A stretch of DNA of 64,000 bases from a bacterium (lineage in GTDB: Bacteria > ARS69), in contig JALGZR010000052.1 of the NCBI GenBank assembly GCA_025774805.1, forward strand, positions 19,985-83,984, given 5' to 3'. The translations under genes were made by a program, and so were the position numbers. The notes under the pieces were generated by a model, which saw only the letters and a list, made by a program, of their open reading frames with translations, was not told the DNA's origin and searched no databases. Below are positions 35,180-45,194 of the stretch, one piece after another. The stretch's first letter is position 1. Every line of letters starts with the position of its first letter.

Positions 35180-35694
35180 TGTCCGGCGCCGGCCGATCTC
35201 TCGTCATTCGGACCTCCGCGGCGGAGGAGACCCGGGCCGTCGGGCTCGCGCTCGCCAAGAGCCTGACCGGCTCCGTCACGCTCTCCCTCGAGGGGCCGCT
35301 CGGCTCGGGCAAGACGGTGCTGGCGCGCGGCGTCTGTGAAGGTCTCGGAGTTCGGGAGCCGGTCACGAGCCCGACGTACACCCTCCAGAACGAATACGTC
35401 GGTCGGGAGGGGCGACGGGTGATCCACCTGGACTGCTTTCGTCTGGAGGGCCCGGCCGATCTGGAGGACCTCGACGTGGAGGACCGGCTCGACGAGGACA
35501 CCGTTCTGCTCGTCGAGTGGGGGGAGCGGGCGCTGGACGCCCTTCCGGGCGACGTGCTCCGGATCCGACTGGAGCCGGGGGAGGGGGACGAGCGACGGAT
35601 CCTGATCCGCGTCCCGGAGGGGGTGGACCTGCCCGGGGCGCTCGGCAACGGCTCGGGGAGCCCCCGGCCCCTTCGGGAGGCGGATGCCGAATGA
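35179..35694 (+). CDS. tsaE: tRNA t6A biosynthesis ATPase TsaE
   Basis: The product is 171 residues and overlaps the porX stop (TGATG). Walker A is 'GPLGSGKT' (39-46), followed by 'EPVTSPTYTLQNEYVGREG', 'VIHLDCFRLEGPADLEDLDV' and 'VLLVEWGERA', all standard TsaE motifs. TsaE works with TsaB and TsaD in forming N6-threonylcarbamoyladenosine on ANN-decoding tRNAs. The C-terminal 25 residues are a low-complexity extension. It overlaps tsaB by four bases (ATGA), so the two are translationally coupled. Confidence 0.93.
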   Translation: MSGAGRSLVIRTSAAEETRAVGLALAKSLTGSVTLSLEGPLGSGKTVLARGVCEGLGVREPVTSPTYTLQNEYVGREGRRVIHLDCFRLEGPADLEDLDVEDRLDEDTVLLVEWGERALDALPGDVLRIRLEPGEGDERRILIRVPEGVDLPGALGNGSGSPRPLREADAE

Positions 35695-36416
35695 CTCTGC
35701 TGGCCCTCGAGACCGCGACCCGGGCCGGCAGCGTGGCGCTGCTCGACGGGGAGGATCTGACCGAGCTCCCCTTCGACCCGCGCGGCGAGGGAACCGTGGC
35801 CGCCGTGAACCGGATCCTCCACGACGCCGGAATCTCTCCGCGAGAGATCGGCGCCGTCGCCGTCTCCGTCGGTCCGGGGTCCTTCACCGGCTGCCGGATC
35901 GGGGTCTCCGCCGCCCAGGGCTTCTGCCTCGCCACCGGAGTGCCCGCCGTCCCGGTCGGCACGCTCGAGGGGCTCGCCTGGAGCGCCTCGACCGCCCCGG
36001 GAGCGGAATCCGGCACTCTCCTCCTCCCCTCGGTAGACGCGCGGCGCGCCGAGGTTTACGCTGCCCTCTACCGGGTCGTCGCGGATTCGCCACCGGCCCT
36101 TCTCTGGGGGCCGGAAGCGATCTCGTGTGTCGCTCTGGCCCGTCGCTTCGCCGAGTCCCTCCCCGGAGGTTCCGAGGTGGCCGCGGGGATCCTGTCCGGG
36201 GACGGCGCGGCTCTCCTGACGCCGCTCTTCCCCGAGGAGGCGGGGTGGGCTCGACCCGCCGCGCTCTCCCGACCGGAGGCCGCCGGAATCGCCCGGGCGG
36301 GGAGACGCCGACTCGCGGACGGGGGCGCCGTGAGCCCCGATGAGCTGCAGCCGGTCTATCTCAGGAAGTCGGATGCCGAGATCCATCGAGAAGAGCGCCA
36401 GCGCCCGGAGGGTTGA
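35691..36416 (+). CDS. tsaB: tRNA t6A biosynthesis protein TsaB
   Basis: The product is 241 residues from the ATG at 35691 inside the tsaE stop. ASKHA fold: 'LLALETATRAGSVALLDGED' at the N-terminus, 'AVSVGPGSFTGCRIGVSAAQ' 'GFCLATGVPAVPVGTLEGLA' (family-defining GPGSFTGxRIG) and 'LLPSVDARRAEVYAALYRV'. TsaB is the non-catalytic scaffold of the TsaB-TsaD-TsaE complex; no tsaD lies in this window. It overlaps rimI by 44 bp. Confidence 0.93.
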   Translation: MTLLALETATRAGSVALLDGEDLTELPFDPRGEGTVAAVNRILHDAGISPREIGAVAVSVGPGSFTGCRIGVSAAQGFCLATGVPAVPVGTLEGLAWSASTAPGAESGTLLLPSVDARRAEVYAALYRVVADSPPALLWGPEAISCVALARRFAESLPGGSEVAAGILSGDGAALLTPLFPEEAGWARPAALSRPEAAGIARAGRRRLADGGAVSPDELQPVYLRKSDAEIHREERQRPEG

Positions 36417-36912
36417 TCCCCGCGGATCGTCCCCGTCCGCGATCCCGATCCCCACCCGAATGGAACTGGGAGACCTCGCCGAGGTCGCGGAGCTGGAGAG
36501 CGAGATCTTCCCCGATCCGTGGTCGGCCGATTCGTTTCTCGCGGAGGTCGAGCGCAGCGAGGACGTCGGCTACCCGGTAGTCCTTCGAGACGGGACGGAG
36601 CTTGTCGCCTACGCCGTCGTCTGGTTCATCGTGGACGAGATCCACATCGGGAACATCGCCGTGCACCCGGACCGGCAGGGGAGGGGCGTCGGAACCGCCC
36701 TGTTCCGCCACCTGATCGACGAGGGCCGCCGACGGAGGATGAAGTTCGCGACCCTCGAGGTCCGTCCCTCGAACACGCGGGCGGTCGAGCTCTACCGCCG
36801 GTTCGGCTTCCGCCAGATCGCCCGCCGCAAGAACTACTACCGCACCGATCGGGAAGACGCCCTGGTTTTCGCCCTGGCGCTCGATCCCTCCGCGGAGGAT
36901 CGCCTTGGTTGA
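36373..36912 (+). CDS. rimI: ribosomal protein S18-alanine N-acetyltransferase RimI
   Basis: The product is 179 residues from the ATG at 36373, preceded by AGGAAG and lying inside the end of tsaB. GNAT fold: 'ELESEIFPDPWSADSFLAEV', 'AYAVVWFIVDEIHIGNIAVH', the acetyl-CoA loop 'PDRQGRGVGTALFRHLIDEG' and 'LEVRPSNTRAVELYRRFGFR' 'QIARRKNYY', the classic RimI C-terminal motif. It acetylates the N-terminus of ribosomal protein S18. The tsaE-tsaB-rimI order is common in bacteria. Confidence 0.92.
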   Translation: MPRSIEKSASARRVDPRGSSPSAIPIPTRMELGDLAEVAELESEIFPDPWSADSFLAEVERSEDVGYPVVLRDGTELVAYAVVWFIVDEIHIGNIAVHPDRQGRGVGTALFRHLIDEGRRRRMKFATLEVRPSNTRAVELYRRFGFRQIARRKNYYRTDREDALVFALALDPSAEDRLG

Positions 36913-37750
36913 CGCCGCCGGACTCCTGATCGATCCCGAGGCGGTCGAGTTCCTCGCCGAACGGGGCTTCGCCGGCCCCCGGGTCGGTTTCGTGCTCGGC
37001 TCGGGGTGGGGGCACTTCGTCGAGTCGACCGAGGTCCTCGCCGCCTGTCCCTACGAGGAGATCCCCGGCTTCGGGCGGAGCACCGTGGCCGGTCACGCCG
37101 GTCGTCTCGTCCGCGGACGCGCCGGGGGCCGCGACTACCTGGCCCTGCAGGGCCGTCTCCACCACTACGAGGGGCACCCTCTCTCGAGAATCGGGGGAAC
37201 CGTCGGCGCGCTCCACGGCCTCGGAGTGACCGAGCTCATCGTCACCTGCGCCGCGGGCGGAGTGAATCCCGCCTTCCGGGTGGGAGACCTCGTTCTCGTG
37301 CACGACTTCATCAACTTCATGTTCGCGAGTCCGCTCCGGGGCGCCCCCGGGTCGCTGCGCTCGCCCGCGCGCGTCTCGGAGCGGCTCGTCCGGGCGACCG
37401 AGGAGGCCGCCGCGGGCGCCGGGATTCCCCTGCGCAAGGGGGTCCTGTTCTCGTCGAAGGGTCCGAGCTACGAGACCCCGGCGGAAGTGCGCATGACCCG
37501 AACGCTGGGAGGAGACGTCGTGAGCATGTCCACGGCTCCCGAGCTCATCGCGGCGTCGGCCCTGGGTCTGGAAGCGGTTGCGCTCTCCTGCGTCACGAAC
37601 CTGGCCCCGGGAGTCGTTCCCGGCGGCGAGGTGAATCACGAAGAGGTGATGGAGGTCATGACGGCGCGGAAGGAGCGTTTCTCGGAGCTGCTCGCGTGCG
37701 TGCTGGAGAAGCTCGAGTCCGACCGCGAAGCGACCGTCGGAGGAAAGTGA
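36905..37750 (+). CDS. punA: purine nucleoside phosphorylase (trimeric type)
   Basis: The product is 281 residues. The TTG start has GGAGG six bases upstream and overlaps rimI by 8 bp. Motifs of class-I purine nucleoside phosphorylase: 'GFVLGSGWGHF' (phosphate loop), 'IPGFGRSTVAGHAGRLVRG', 'LQGRLHHYEGHPLSRI', 'TCAAGGVNPAFRVGDLVLVH', 'FSSKGPSYETPAEVRM', 'DVVSMSTAPELIAASALGLE' and 'SCVTNLAPG'. It converts purine nucleosides and phosphate to free bases and ribose 1-phosphate in purine salvage. Confidence 0.92.
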   Translation: MVDAAGLLIDPEAVEFLAERGFAGPRVGFVLGSGWGHFVESTEVLAACPYEEIPGFGRSTVAGHAGRLVRGRAGGRDYLALQGRLHHYEGHPLSRIGGTVGALHGLGVTELIVTCAAGGVNPAFRVGDLVLVHDFINFMFASPLRGAPGSLRSPARVSERLVRATEEAAAGAGIPLRKGVLFSSKGPSYETPAEVRMTRTLGGDVVSMSTAPELIAASALGLEAVALSCVTNLAPGVVPGGEVNHEEVMEVMTARKERFSELLACVLEKLESDREATVGGK

Positions 37751-37752
37751 GC

Positions 37753-38628
37753 ATGGCCTGGTTCCGGCGCACCAAGAAGGGCATCAAGTCGCGAGGCGAC
37801 AAGAAGGACATGCCCCAAGGCGTCTGGCTCAAGTGCGAGGCGTGCAGCGAGATCCTCTACCGGCCGGAGATGGACAAGAGCTTCTGGACCTGTCCGGAGT
37901 GCAACTACCACTTCCGGATCGGAAGCCGGAAGTACCTCGAGCTGCTCCTCGACGAGGGCTCCTTCCGCGAGGAGGACGCGAACCTCACGCCCGCGGATCC
38001 TCTCGAGTTCCGGGACTCGAAGAAGTACTCGGATCGGGTCGAGACGGCGCGGAAGAAGACCGGCCTCAACGACGCGATCGTGGCCGGCCGGGGTTCGGTA
38101 AAGGGGATTCCGCTCTCGATTGCGGTACTCGACTTCGGATACATGGGCGGCAGCATGGGCTCGGTCGTGGGCGAGCGGGTCGCCCGCGTCACGCACCGCG
38201 CGGTCGAGGAGCGTCGCGCCCTCGTGACCCTGTCCAGCTCGGGCGGCGCCCGGATGCAGGAGGGCATCCTCTCACTCATGCAGATGGCGAAGACCTCCGC
38301 CGCCCTGGCGAAGCTCTCGGCCGAAGGCCTGCCCCACGTCTCGATCCTCACCCATCCGACCACGGGGGGAGTGACCGCCAGCTTCGCTTCGCTGGGGGAC
38401 GTGATCCTCGCGGAGCCGAAGGCGCTGATCGGCTTCGCCGGCCCGCGCGTCATCCGGGAGACGATCAAGCAGGAGCTGCCGGAGGGCTTCCAGCGGTCCG
38501 AATTCCTTCTCGAGCACGGGTTCGTGGACCGCGTGGTGCACCGGAAAGACCTCCGGGACGAGCTCGCGGCCATCCTCGCCTTCTTCGGCGACGCGCCCAT
38601 GGTCCTCAACACCGCCGAGGACGACTGA
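37753..38628 (+). CDS. accD: acetyl-CoA carboxylase carboxyltransferase beta subunit
   Basis: The product is 291 residues, the usual AccD length. The ATG has AGGAAA upstream. A four-Cys zinc ribbon (Cys28, Cys31, Cys47, Cys50) precedes the carboxyltransferase core: 'VLDFGYMGGSMGSVVGERVA', 'LSSSGGARMQEGILSLMQMA', 'HPTTGGVTASFASLGDVILA', 'EPKALIGFAGPRVI' and 'GFQRSEFLLEHGFVDRVV'. With AccA it transfers CO2 from carboxybiotin to acetyl-CoA, the committed step of fatty-acid synthesis; no accA lies in the window. The accD-folC order is common. Confidence 0.96.
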   Translation: MAWFRRTKKGIKSRGDKKDMPQGVWLKCEACSEILYRPEMDKSFWTCPECNYHFRIGSRKYLELLLDEGSFREEDANLTPADPLEFRDSKKYSDRVETARKKTGLNDAIVAGRGSVKGIPLSIAVLDFGYMGGSMGSVVGERVARVTHRAVEERRALVTLSSSGGARMQEGILSLMQMAKTSAALAKLSAEGLPHVSILTHPTTGGVTASFASLGDVILAEPKALIGFAGPRVIRETIKQELPEGFQRSEFLLEHGFVDRVVHRKDLRDELAAILAFFGDAPMVLNTAEDD

Positions 38629-38633
38629 TCACC

Positions 38634-39959
38634 GTGGCGGACGGGGCGTCGGCCTTCGAGCGCCTCCAGGCTCTGCGCGGTCAGAGCGTGGAGCTCGGGC
38701 TCTTCCAGGTCACCCGGCTCCTCGACCGCCTCGATCACCCAGAGCGCGACTTTCCCGCGATCCACGTGGCGGGCACGAACGGCAAGGGCTCGGTCTGCGC
38801 GATGATCGCCGCGCAGCTTCAGCGGGCGGGGCACCGGGTCGGCCTCCTCACCTCGCCTCACCTCGTGGACTACTCCGAGCGGATCCGGGTCGACGGCGAG
38901 CCGATCTCCCTCGAGGACGCGGAAGACGTGTCGAGGGACATGACACTTCCCGACGGGAGCTTCGACGGCTCCTTCTTCGAGGCGACGACCGCGCTGGCGT
39001 TCGAGCACTTCCGACGTCGCGGCGTCGACGTGGCGGTGCTGGAGGTCGGCCTGGGGGGGCGACTGGACGCGACGAACGTGTGCGTGCCCTGGACGACGGT
39101 GATCACGTCGATCGATCTCGACCACACGAAGACGCTGGGCGCCGATCTCGCTTCCATCGCCGCGGAGAAGGCGGGCATCGTGAAGCCGGGCGTCCCGGTC
39201 GTGTGCGGCCCGGTGGTTCCCGAGGCGGGCGAGGTGCTGGAGCTCATCGCCGCCCGGCGGAGCGCTCCCCTCCACCGCGCCGCCGAGGAGACGGAAGTGC
39301 GCGTCCTCTCCTCCACGTGGAGCGGCCTCGAAGTCTCGGTGCGTCTTCCCGGCGAACGCCACCAGGGGGCCCGCGTCCCCCTTCCCGGTCGTCACCAGGT
39401 CGACAACCTCGTCGTGGCGGCACTGGCCGCACGGCTGTTCGACCCGCGGGCGGAGAGCGGAGAGGCGCTGCTCGCGGGTCTCGAGGACACGTTCTGGCCC
39501 GGCCGGCTCCAACGGGTGGAAGGAAACCCGGTTCGGGTCTACGATGTGGCGCACAATCTCGCGGGTGTCGAAGCCCTGTCAAAGACCCTGGACGAGCTCG
39601 GAGTCCCGGAGGGATCGATCCTCGTCGTCGGGGTGCTCGGGGACAAGGATCTCACCGGCATGGCCCGGAGGCTCTCCCGTCACTTCCGTCGGGCGATCGC
39701 GACGACTCCCCCTCATCCCCTCCGGGCCCGCCCGGCGGCCGAGACGGCCGAGGCCCTCCGGGCGGCCGGGGTCGAGGCCCGGGCGATCGACGAGACTGCC
39801 GACGCGGTGGCGGAGGCCGGACACCGGCTCGAGGGGGACGGTTGGATCTTCGTGACCGGGTCCCTCTTCACGGTGGGCGCGGCCATGCGGACGTTCGGCG
39901 ATCGCGCGGACCGACGCCGACCCGGAGAGGCCGCGAACCTCGCCTCCCGAGAGGGGTAG
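38634..39959 (+). CDS. folC: folylpolyglutamate synthase / dihydrofolate synthase
   Basis: The product is 441 residues from the GTG at 38634, five bases after accD. Mur-ligase fold: 'ERLQALRGQSVELGLFQVTR', P-loop 'HVAGTNGKGSVCAMIA' (Lys51), 'SPHLVDYSERIRVDGEPIS', 'EVGLGGRLDATNV', 'ITSIDLDHTKTLGADLASIA' 'AEKAGIVKPGVPVV' and 'VYDVAHNLAGVEALSKTL'. It adds glutamate to dihydropteroate and folates using ATP. DHN is replaced by VAHN in the C-terminal domain, a small departure from the usual 'DGAHNP/DVAHNP'. Confidence 0.93.
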   Translation: MADGASAFERLQALRGQSVELGLFQVTRLLDRLDHPERDFPAIHVAGTNGKGSVCAMIAAQLQRAGHRVGLLTSPHLVDYSERIRVDGEPISLEDAEDVSRDMTLPDGSFDGSFFEATTALAFEHFRRRGVDVAVLEVGLGGRLDATNVCVPWTTVITSIDLDHTKTLGADLASIAAEKAGIVKPGVPVVCGPVVPEAGEVLELIAARRSAPLHRAAEETEVRVLSSTWSGLEVSVRLPGERHQGARVPLPGRHQVDNLVVAALAARLFDPRAESGEALLAGLEDTFWPGRLQRVEGNPVRVYDVAHNLAGVEALSKTLDELGVPEGSILVVGVLGDKDLTGMARRLSRHFRRAIATTPPHPLRARPAAETAEALRAAGVEARAIDETADAVAEAGHRLEGDGWIFVTGSLFTVGAAMRTFGDRADRRRPGEAANLASREG

Positions 39960-39977
39960 ATCGAGAAAGAGGGCGTC

Positions 39978-41093
<1,116 letters not shown>

Positions 41094-41157
41094 GAAAGTG
41101 TCGGGGCGGATCGTGTTCCGCCGCCACCGAGCCCCGACCCCGAGCGGGAAGCTTCCC

Positions 41158-44100
41158 ATGGTGCGTTGCCTCGACCTCGGCTTCGGTCGCGCGGCCGTCT
41201 CCCGCGCCCGCTCTCTCCTTCTCGGTCTCGGCGGCGGCCTTCTCGCGGTCGCGATTCTCGGGCCGCCCGCGCACGGGGAGACGGGGGACGATCCGGAGGC
41301 TCCGGAGGAGCCCTGGATGATCCGGTCGCGCACGGCCAATGCGATGAAGACGCCCACGGGAGACTGGATTCACTCCTACGTCGGGGCCGTCGTGATCACG
41401 CACGGCGACCTGACCGTCACCGCCGACGAGGCCCGCTACTTCGACCGCGCTAAGCGGGCGGTGCTCTCGGGTCACGTGGAGATGAGACAGGACTCGACGG
41501 TGGTCCGGGGTCCGGTGGTGAGCTACGACCGGATCCGCCGGATCGCCCATTTCCCCCGCGGAGTGTTGATCGAGCGTCCGACCGGAACGGCCCTGGCGGA
41601 CCTCGGAACGTGGCGCCGGGACGAGAACGAGTTCGAGCTCCGTGGGGAGGCGGCGGCGGCGGACACGGCGGGCACGCTCGACGCGAACGCGATGACCTAC
41701 GACGACGCCCGGAACGTCTTCTACGCCGTCGGCGACGCGCGCATGGTCGACCACGTCTCGGGCGTCCTCGTGGAGGGGCAGAATCTCCGCTGGGATCGGG
41801 CCGAGGGACTCGCGACCGCGACCGGCGCGCCCGAGGCCACGTTCGAGGAGGAGGACGGAGTTCCGGTGCGGGTCTGGAGCGAGCGGATGACGTACGACCC
41901 CGCCGATCAGGTCGCCGTGGCGACGGGCGACGTCCGCATCGAGGGGGAGAGTATGGAGGGACACGCCGAGACCGCGACGTTCTATCGGGCGGTGAACCGG
42001 GCGGTGCTCACGGGCGACCCCGAGATCGTGGACGGATCGACGGTCGTGAACGGAGATCGCATCGAGATGGACATGCCGGAGCCGGGACGGAGGATCGTCC
42101 GCGTGACCGGCTCGGCCCGCGTGGCGAACCGTTTCCTGGAGAGCCGGTCCCGTCCGGAGGCTCCGGAGGAGGCGCTCCCCGCGGGCGAGGGTGAACTCGA
42201 GGCCGCGCCGGACGTTGCGCCGGACGTTGCGCCGCCCGAAGGGGGCATGGCCGCGCCGGACGCCGCGCCGGAATCCGGACCCGAGGCCGCGCCGGCCGAC
42301 ACCTCCGGGCTCGCCGGCCGGATCGAACGGGCGCGAACGCGGGTGGAGGATGCGGCCGAACGGATTCGAACCGCCGAGCCCCCGTCCGACCCGGACGAAG
42401 CGGTGGCGATTCTCTCCGCCGAGGCCGACTCGCTGTCGGATCTCGCCGAGACCGCCCGCGAGGCGGTGGAGGCGGCGCTCGCGCCGTCCGCATCCTCCGA
42501 GAGGGGCGGGGAGGCGGAGGCCGGCGAGGACGAGGGGACCGAGGGGGAAGGCGACGACTCGGAGGAAGATGAGGAGTCCGAGGACGAGGGCCCGCCCCTG
42601 CCGCCGTGGCTCACGGTCCCCTCCGAGCAGCTCCCCACCGAGAATCTCCTCTTCGGCGACCGGATCACGATCCATTTCCTCGACGACGAGATCCGGCGGG
42701 TCGAGGTCGTCGGGTACGGTCGGAGCAAGTTCTTCCCCAATGAGGAGCAGGGCGAGCTGACGGAGTGGAACGACGTCTCCGGAGACACGCTCTTCGTCTG
42801 GTTCGCGGAATCGGCGGTGGAGAGCGTCACCGTGCTGGGAAACGGTGAGGGCGAGTACCGCCTGCCCGCCGGAGAGGAGGCCGGGTCCCCGACCGAGGTG
42901 CTCGCGGAACGGGGAAAGCTCGTCCGCTACCGAGCGCCTCGAATCCGTTACAACCGAACGGCCGAGACGATGCACCTCGATCAGGGCGCCGAGGTCCGCT
43001 ACAAGACGATGAACCTGAAGTCGGGGAGGATCGACTTCGAGGCGCAGAAGGAGATCATGACCGCGGGGGGTGACCCCGCGCCCATCCTCGTGGACGTCGA
43101 AAGCGAGATCCTCGGCGAGCAGATGAACTACCACCTCCCCACGCAGAAGGGCGAGATCACGTACGGAAAGACCAAGTTCGAGAACGCGTATTACCGGGGC
43201 GAGGACATCTGGAAGATGGGCGAGGACGTCCTGGCCGTGCACGAAGCGGTGTACACGACGTGCGATCGGGAGCGGCCGCACTATCATTTCGCGAGCCGGA
43301 ACATGAAGATCTATCTCGACGACAAGGTCGTGGCGAAACCGGTCGTTCTCAAGATCCACGAGATCCCGGTGTTCGCGCTTCCCTTCTACATGGCCTCGCT
43401 CAAGAAGTCGCGGCACTCCGGTTTTCTGCTGCCGAATCTGGAGCTGGGCGTCGACGACAATCGCGGACGGTTCATCCGCAAGCTCGGCTACTTCTGGGCG
43501 CCCAACGACTACATGGACCTCACGACCTCGTTCGATTTCTATCCCGCCCAGGACCGCATCGTCACCTACCTGAACGGGCGGTACAAGCTGCGCTACCGCT
43601 TCGAAGGCCGGGCCACGATGAAGTACAACCGCGACGTGCCCAACAATCTCAAAGACACCGCCCTCGAGCTCGAGCACCGGCAGTCTCTCTCGGAGACGAT
43701 GACCCTCAACGGCAGCGCGCGCTTCGTGTCCACGAGCTCGATCTACCGGGACATCGACGACGACCAGCGCCTCAACCGCGATCTTCGATCCCACGCCACC
43801 TTCACGAAGAACTTTCCGGGATCGAACCGCTCCCTGCGGGCGGAGGTCGAGCGACGCGAGAACCTCGACACCGGTCAGATCAACGAGACCCTGCCCCTGG
43901 TCGCCTTCAGCCAGCCGAGCCGTCCCCTCTCGGGCCGGGTGGGCCGATCGGGCGGTGGAGAGGGGGAGGAGCGTAAGGCGGGGTGGCTCGACGACATCTA
44001 CTACAACCTCGACTCCCGGTTCGTGAGCCTGCGCACGGTGGATCAGAACGACGACGAGGACCGGCGGACGGGCGCGAAGACCAATACGCGGCTGACCGTG

Positions 44101-45168
44101 AATCGAACGCCGATTCCCTATCTCCAGATTCGCCCCTCCGCCTCGGGCGAGGTCGTCTGGGTCAACGAGGACCGGCTGGGAAAGTCGAACGCGACCCGGG
44201 CGACCTACAGCGCCGCGGTGAGCGCGGATACGAAGCTCTACGGGACCTTCCTGCGACCGATCGGTCCGAGCCGCGGACTCCGTCACGTGATCGAGCCCCG
44301 CATCTCCTGGAACTGGGCGCCCGACTTCCGCGAGTACTTCTACCGGGACGAGAACGGAAACCTGCAGGACCGCTTCGCCTCGTTCGGCGGCATCGGAGGG
44401 ACTACTCGCAAGACGAGCCGGATGAGCATGTCGCTCAACAACCTGGTGCAGTCGAAGATCGATTGGAAAGGGGAGGAGAAGCGGTTCGACGTATTCAGTC
44501 TCGGGAACTCGATCAGCTACGATTTCCTCGCCGAGGACGAGGGACGCAGACCCCTCTCCAATCTGACGAGCTCCCTGCGGGTCCTCTCCTCACAGTCGAT
44601 CAACCAAACCTGGAGCGTCTCGCACGACGTCTACAACTGGGATCTTCTGAGCAGCTCGGTGACCACCCGGATCGGTCTGAACTCCCGGATGTTTCAGCGC
44701 CCTTCGTCGCACCCGGAGGATGCCGGCGATCTGCCGCCTCCCCCCGCCGGAGGACCCGAGCGCCCGGACGATCCGTTCCGGGATCCGGGAGACCTGCCCC
44801 TCTCGGAGATGGATCAGCAGCGCGGCCGGGGGCGGGCCGGCGTCTGGCGGATCGATCTCAGTCACACCGCGCGGCGCGGAGGAACCTCCAACGTGGTGTG
44901 GAATTCCGACTGGTCTCCGACCGAACGGTGGAATCTCCGCTTCATGACCGAGTACGACCTGCAGCAGGGGGAGAACACGCGCCAGGAGTGGTCGGTCCAG
45001 CGGACAATCCACTGCTGGCAGCTCGCGTTCGATCGTCGCCTTCTCGGCGGAGAATGGCAGTACTACCTCCGCATCAACGTCACCGATCTGCCCGACATCC
45101 AGGCCGAGCGCGGCGACCGGTTCCGGGGGCGGCGGAGCACGGGTATCCCCGGCAGCGGACTCTTCTAG
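41158..45168 (+). CDS. lptD: LPS assembly outer-membrane protein LptD
   Basis: The product is 1336 residues, far longer than Escherichia coli LptD (784). The ATG at 41158 has GGGAAG seven bases upstream and gives a signal segment (MVRCLDLGF...AHGETG). LptA-like OstA repeats cover about 50-340 and 460-650 ('VVITHGDLTVTADEARYFDR', 'ATGDVRIEGESMEGHAETAT'), split by an Ala/Pro/Glu-rich insert (about 340-485, many AAPDVAP-like units and an acidic run). The barrel begins near 670 with the LptD signature 'AVYTTCDRERPHYHFASRNM' and 'ALPFYMASLKKSRHSGFLLP', ending GIPGSGLF. It inserts lipopolysaccharide into the outer leaflet, implying LPS. Its TAG stop lies in recurrent-element copy B. Confidence 0.93.
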   Translation: MVRCLDLGFGRAAVSRARSLLLGLGGGLLAVAILGPPAHGETGDDPEAPEEPWMIRSRTANAMKTPTGDWIHSYVGAVVITHGDLTVTADEARYFDRAKRAVLSGHVEMRQDSTVVRGPVVSYDRIRRIAHFPRGVLIERPTGTALADLGTWRRDENEFELRGEAAAADTAGTLDANAMTYDDARNVFYAVGDARMVDHVSGVLVEGQNLRWDRAEGLATATGAPEATFEEEDGVPVRVWSERMTYDPADQVAVATGDVRIEGESMEGHAETATFYRAVNRAVLTGDPEIVDGSTVVNGDRIEMDMPEPGRRIVRVTGSARVANRFLESRSRPEAPEEALPAGEGELEAAPDVAPDVAPPEGGMAAPDAAPESGPEAAPADTSGLAGRIERARTRVEDAAERIRTAEPPSDPDEAVAILSAEADSLSDLAETAREAVEAALAPSASSERGGEAEAGEDEGTEGEGDDSEEDEESEDEGPPLPPWLTVPSEQLPTENLLFGDRITIHFLDDEIRRVEVVGYGRSKFFPNEEQGELTEWNDVSGDTLFVWFAESAVESVTVLGNGEGEYRLPAGEEAGSPTEVLAERGKLVRYRAPRIRYNRTAETMHLDQGAEVRYKTMNLKSGRIDFEAQKEIMTAGGDPAPILVDVESEILGEQMNYHLPTQKGEITYGKTKFENAYYRGEDIWKMGEDVLAVHEAVYTTCDRERPHYHFASRNMKIYLDDKVVAKPVVLKIHEIPVFALPFYMASLKKSRHSGFLLPNLELGVDDNRGRFIRKLGYFWAPNDYMDLTTSFDFYPAQDRIVTYLNGRYKLRYRFEGRATMKYNRDVPNNLKDTALELEHRQSLSETMTLNGSARFVSTSSIYRDIDDDQRLNRDLRSHATFTKNFPGSNRSLRAEVERRENLDTGQINETLPLVAFSQPSRPLSGRVGRSGGGEGEERKAGWLDDIYYNLDSRFVSLRTVDQNDDEDRRTGAKTNTRLTVNRTPIPYLQIRPSASGEVVWVNEDRLGKSNATRATYSAAVSADTKLYGTFLRPIGPSRGLRHVIEPRISWNWAPDFREYFYRDENGNLQDRFASFGGIGGTTRKTSRMSMSLNNLVQSKIDWKGEEKRFDVFSLGNSISYDFLAEDEGRRPLSNLTSSLRVLSSQSINQTWSVSHDVYNWDLLSSSVTTRIGLNSRMFQRPSSHPEDAGDLPPPPAGGPERPDDPFRDPGDLPLSEMDQQRGRGRAGVWRIDLSHTARRGGTSNVVWNSDWSPTERWNLRFMTEYDLQQGENTRQEWSVQRTIHCWQLAFDRRLLGGEWQYYLRINVTDLPDIQAERGDRFRGRRSTGIPGSGLF

Positions 45169-45183
45169 CCTGCATTTCCGACC
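45166..45183 (+). repeat. recurrent 3'-end element, copy B
   Basis: TAGCCTGCATTTCCGACC, three changes from copy A; the TAG is the lptD stop codon. Confidence 0.65.
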
Positions 45184-45194
45184 CTCGGCGATGA

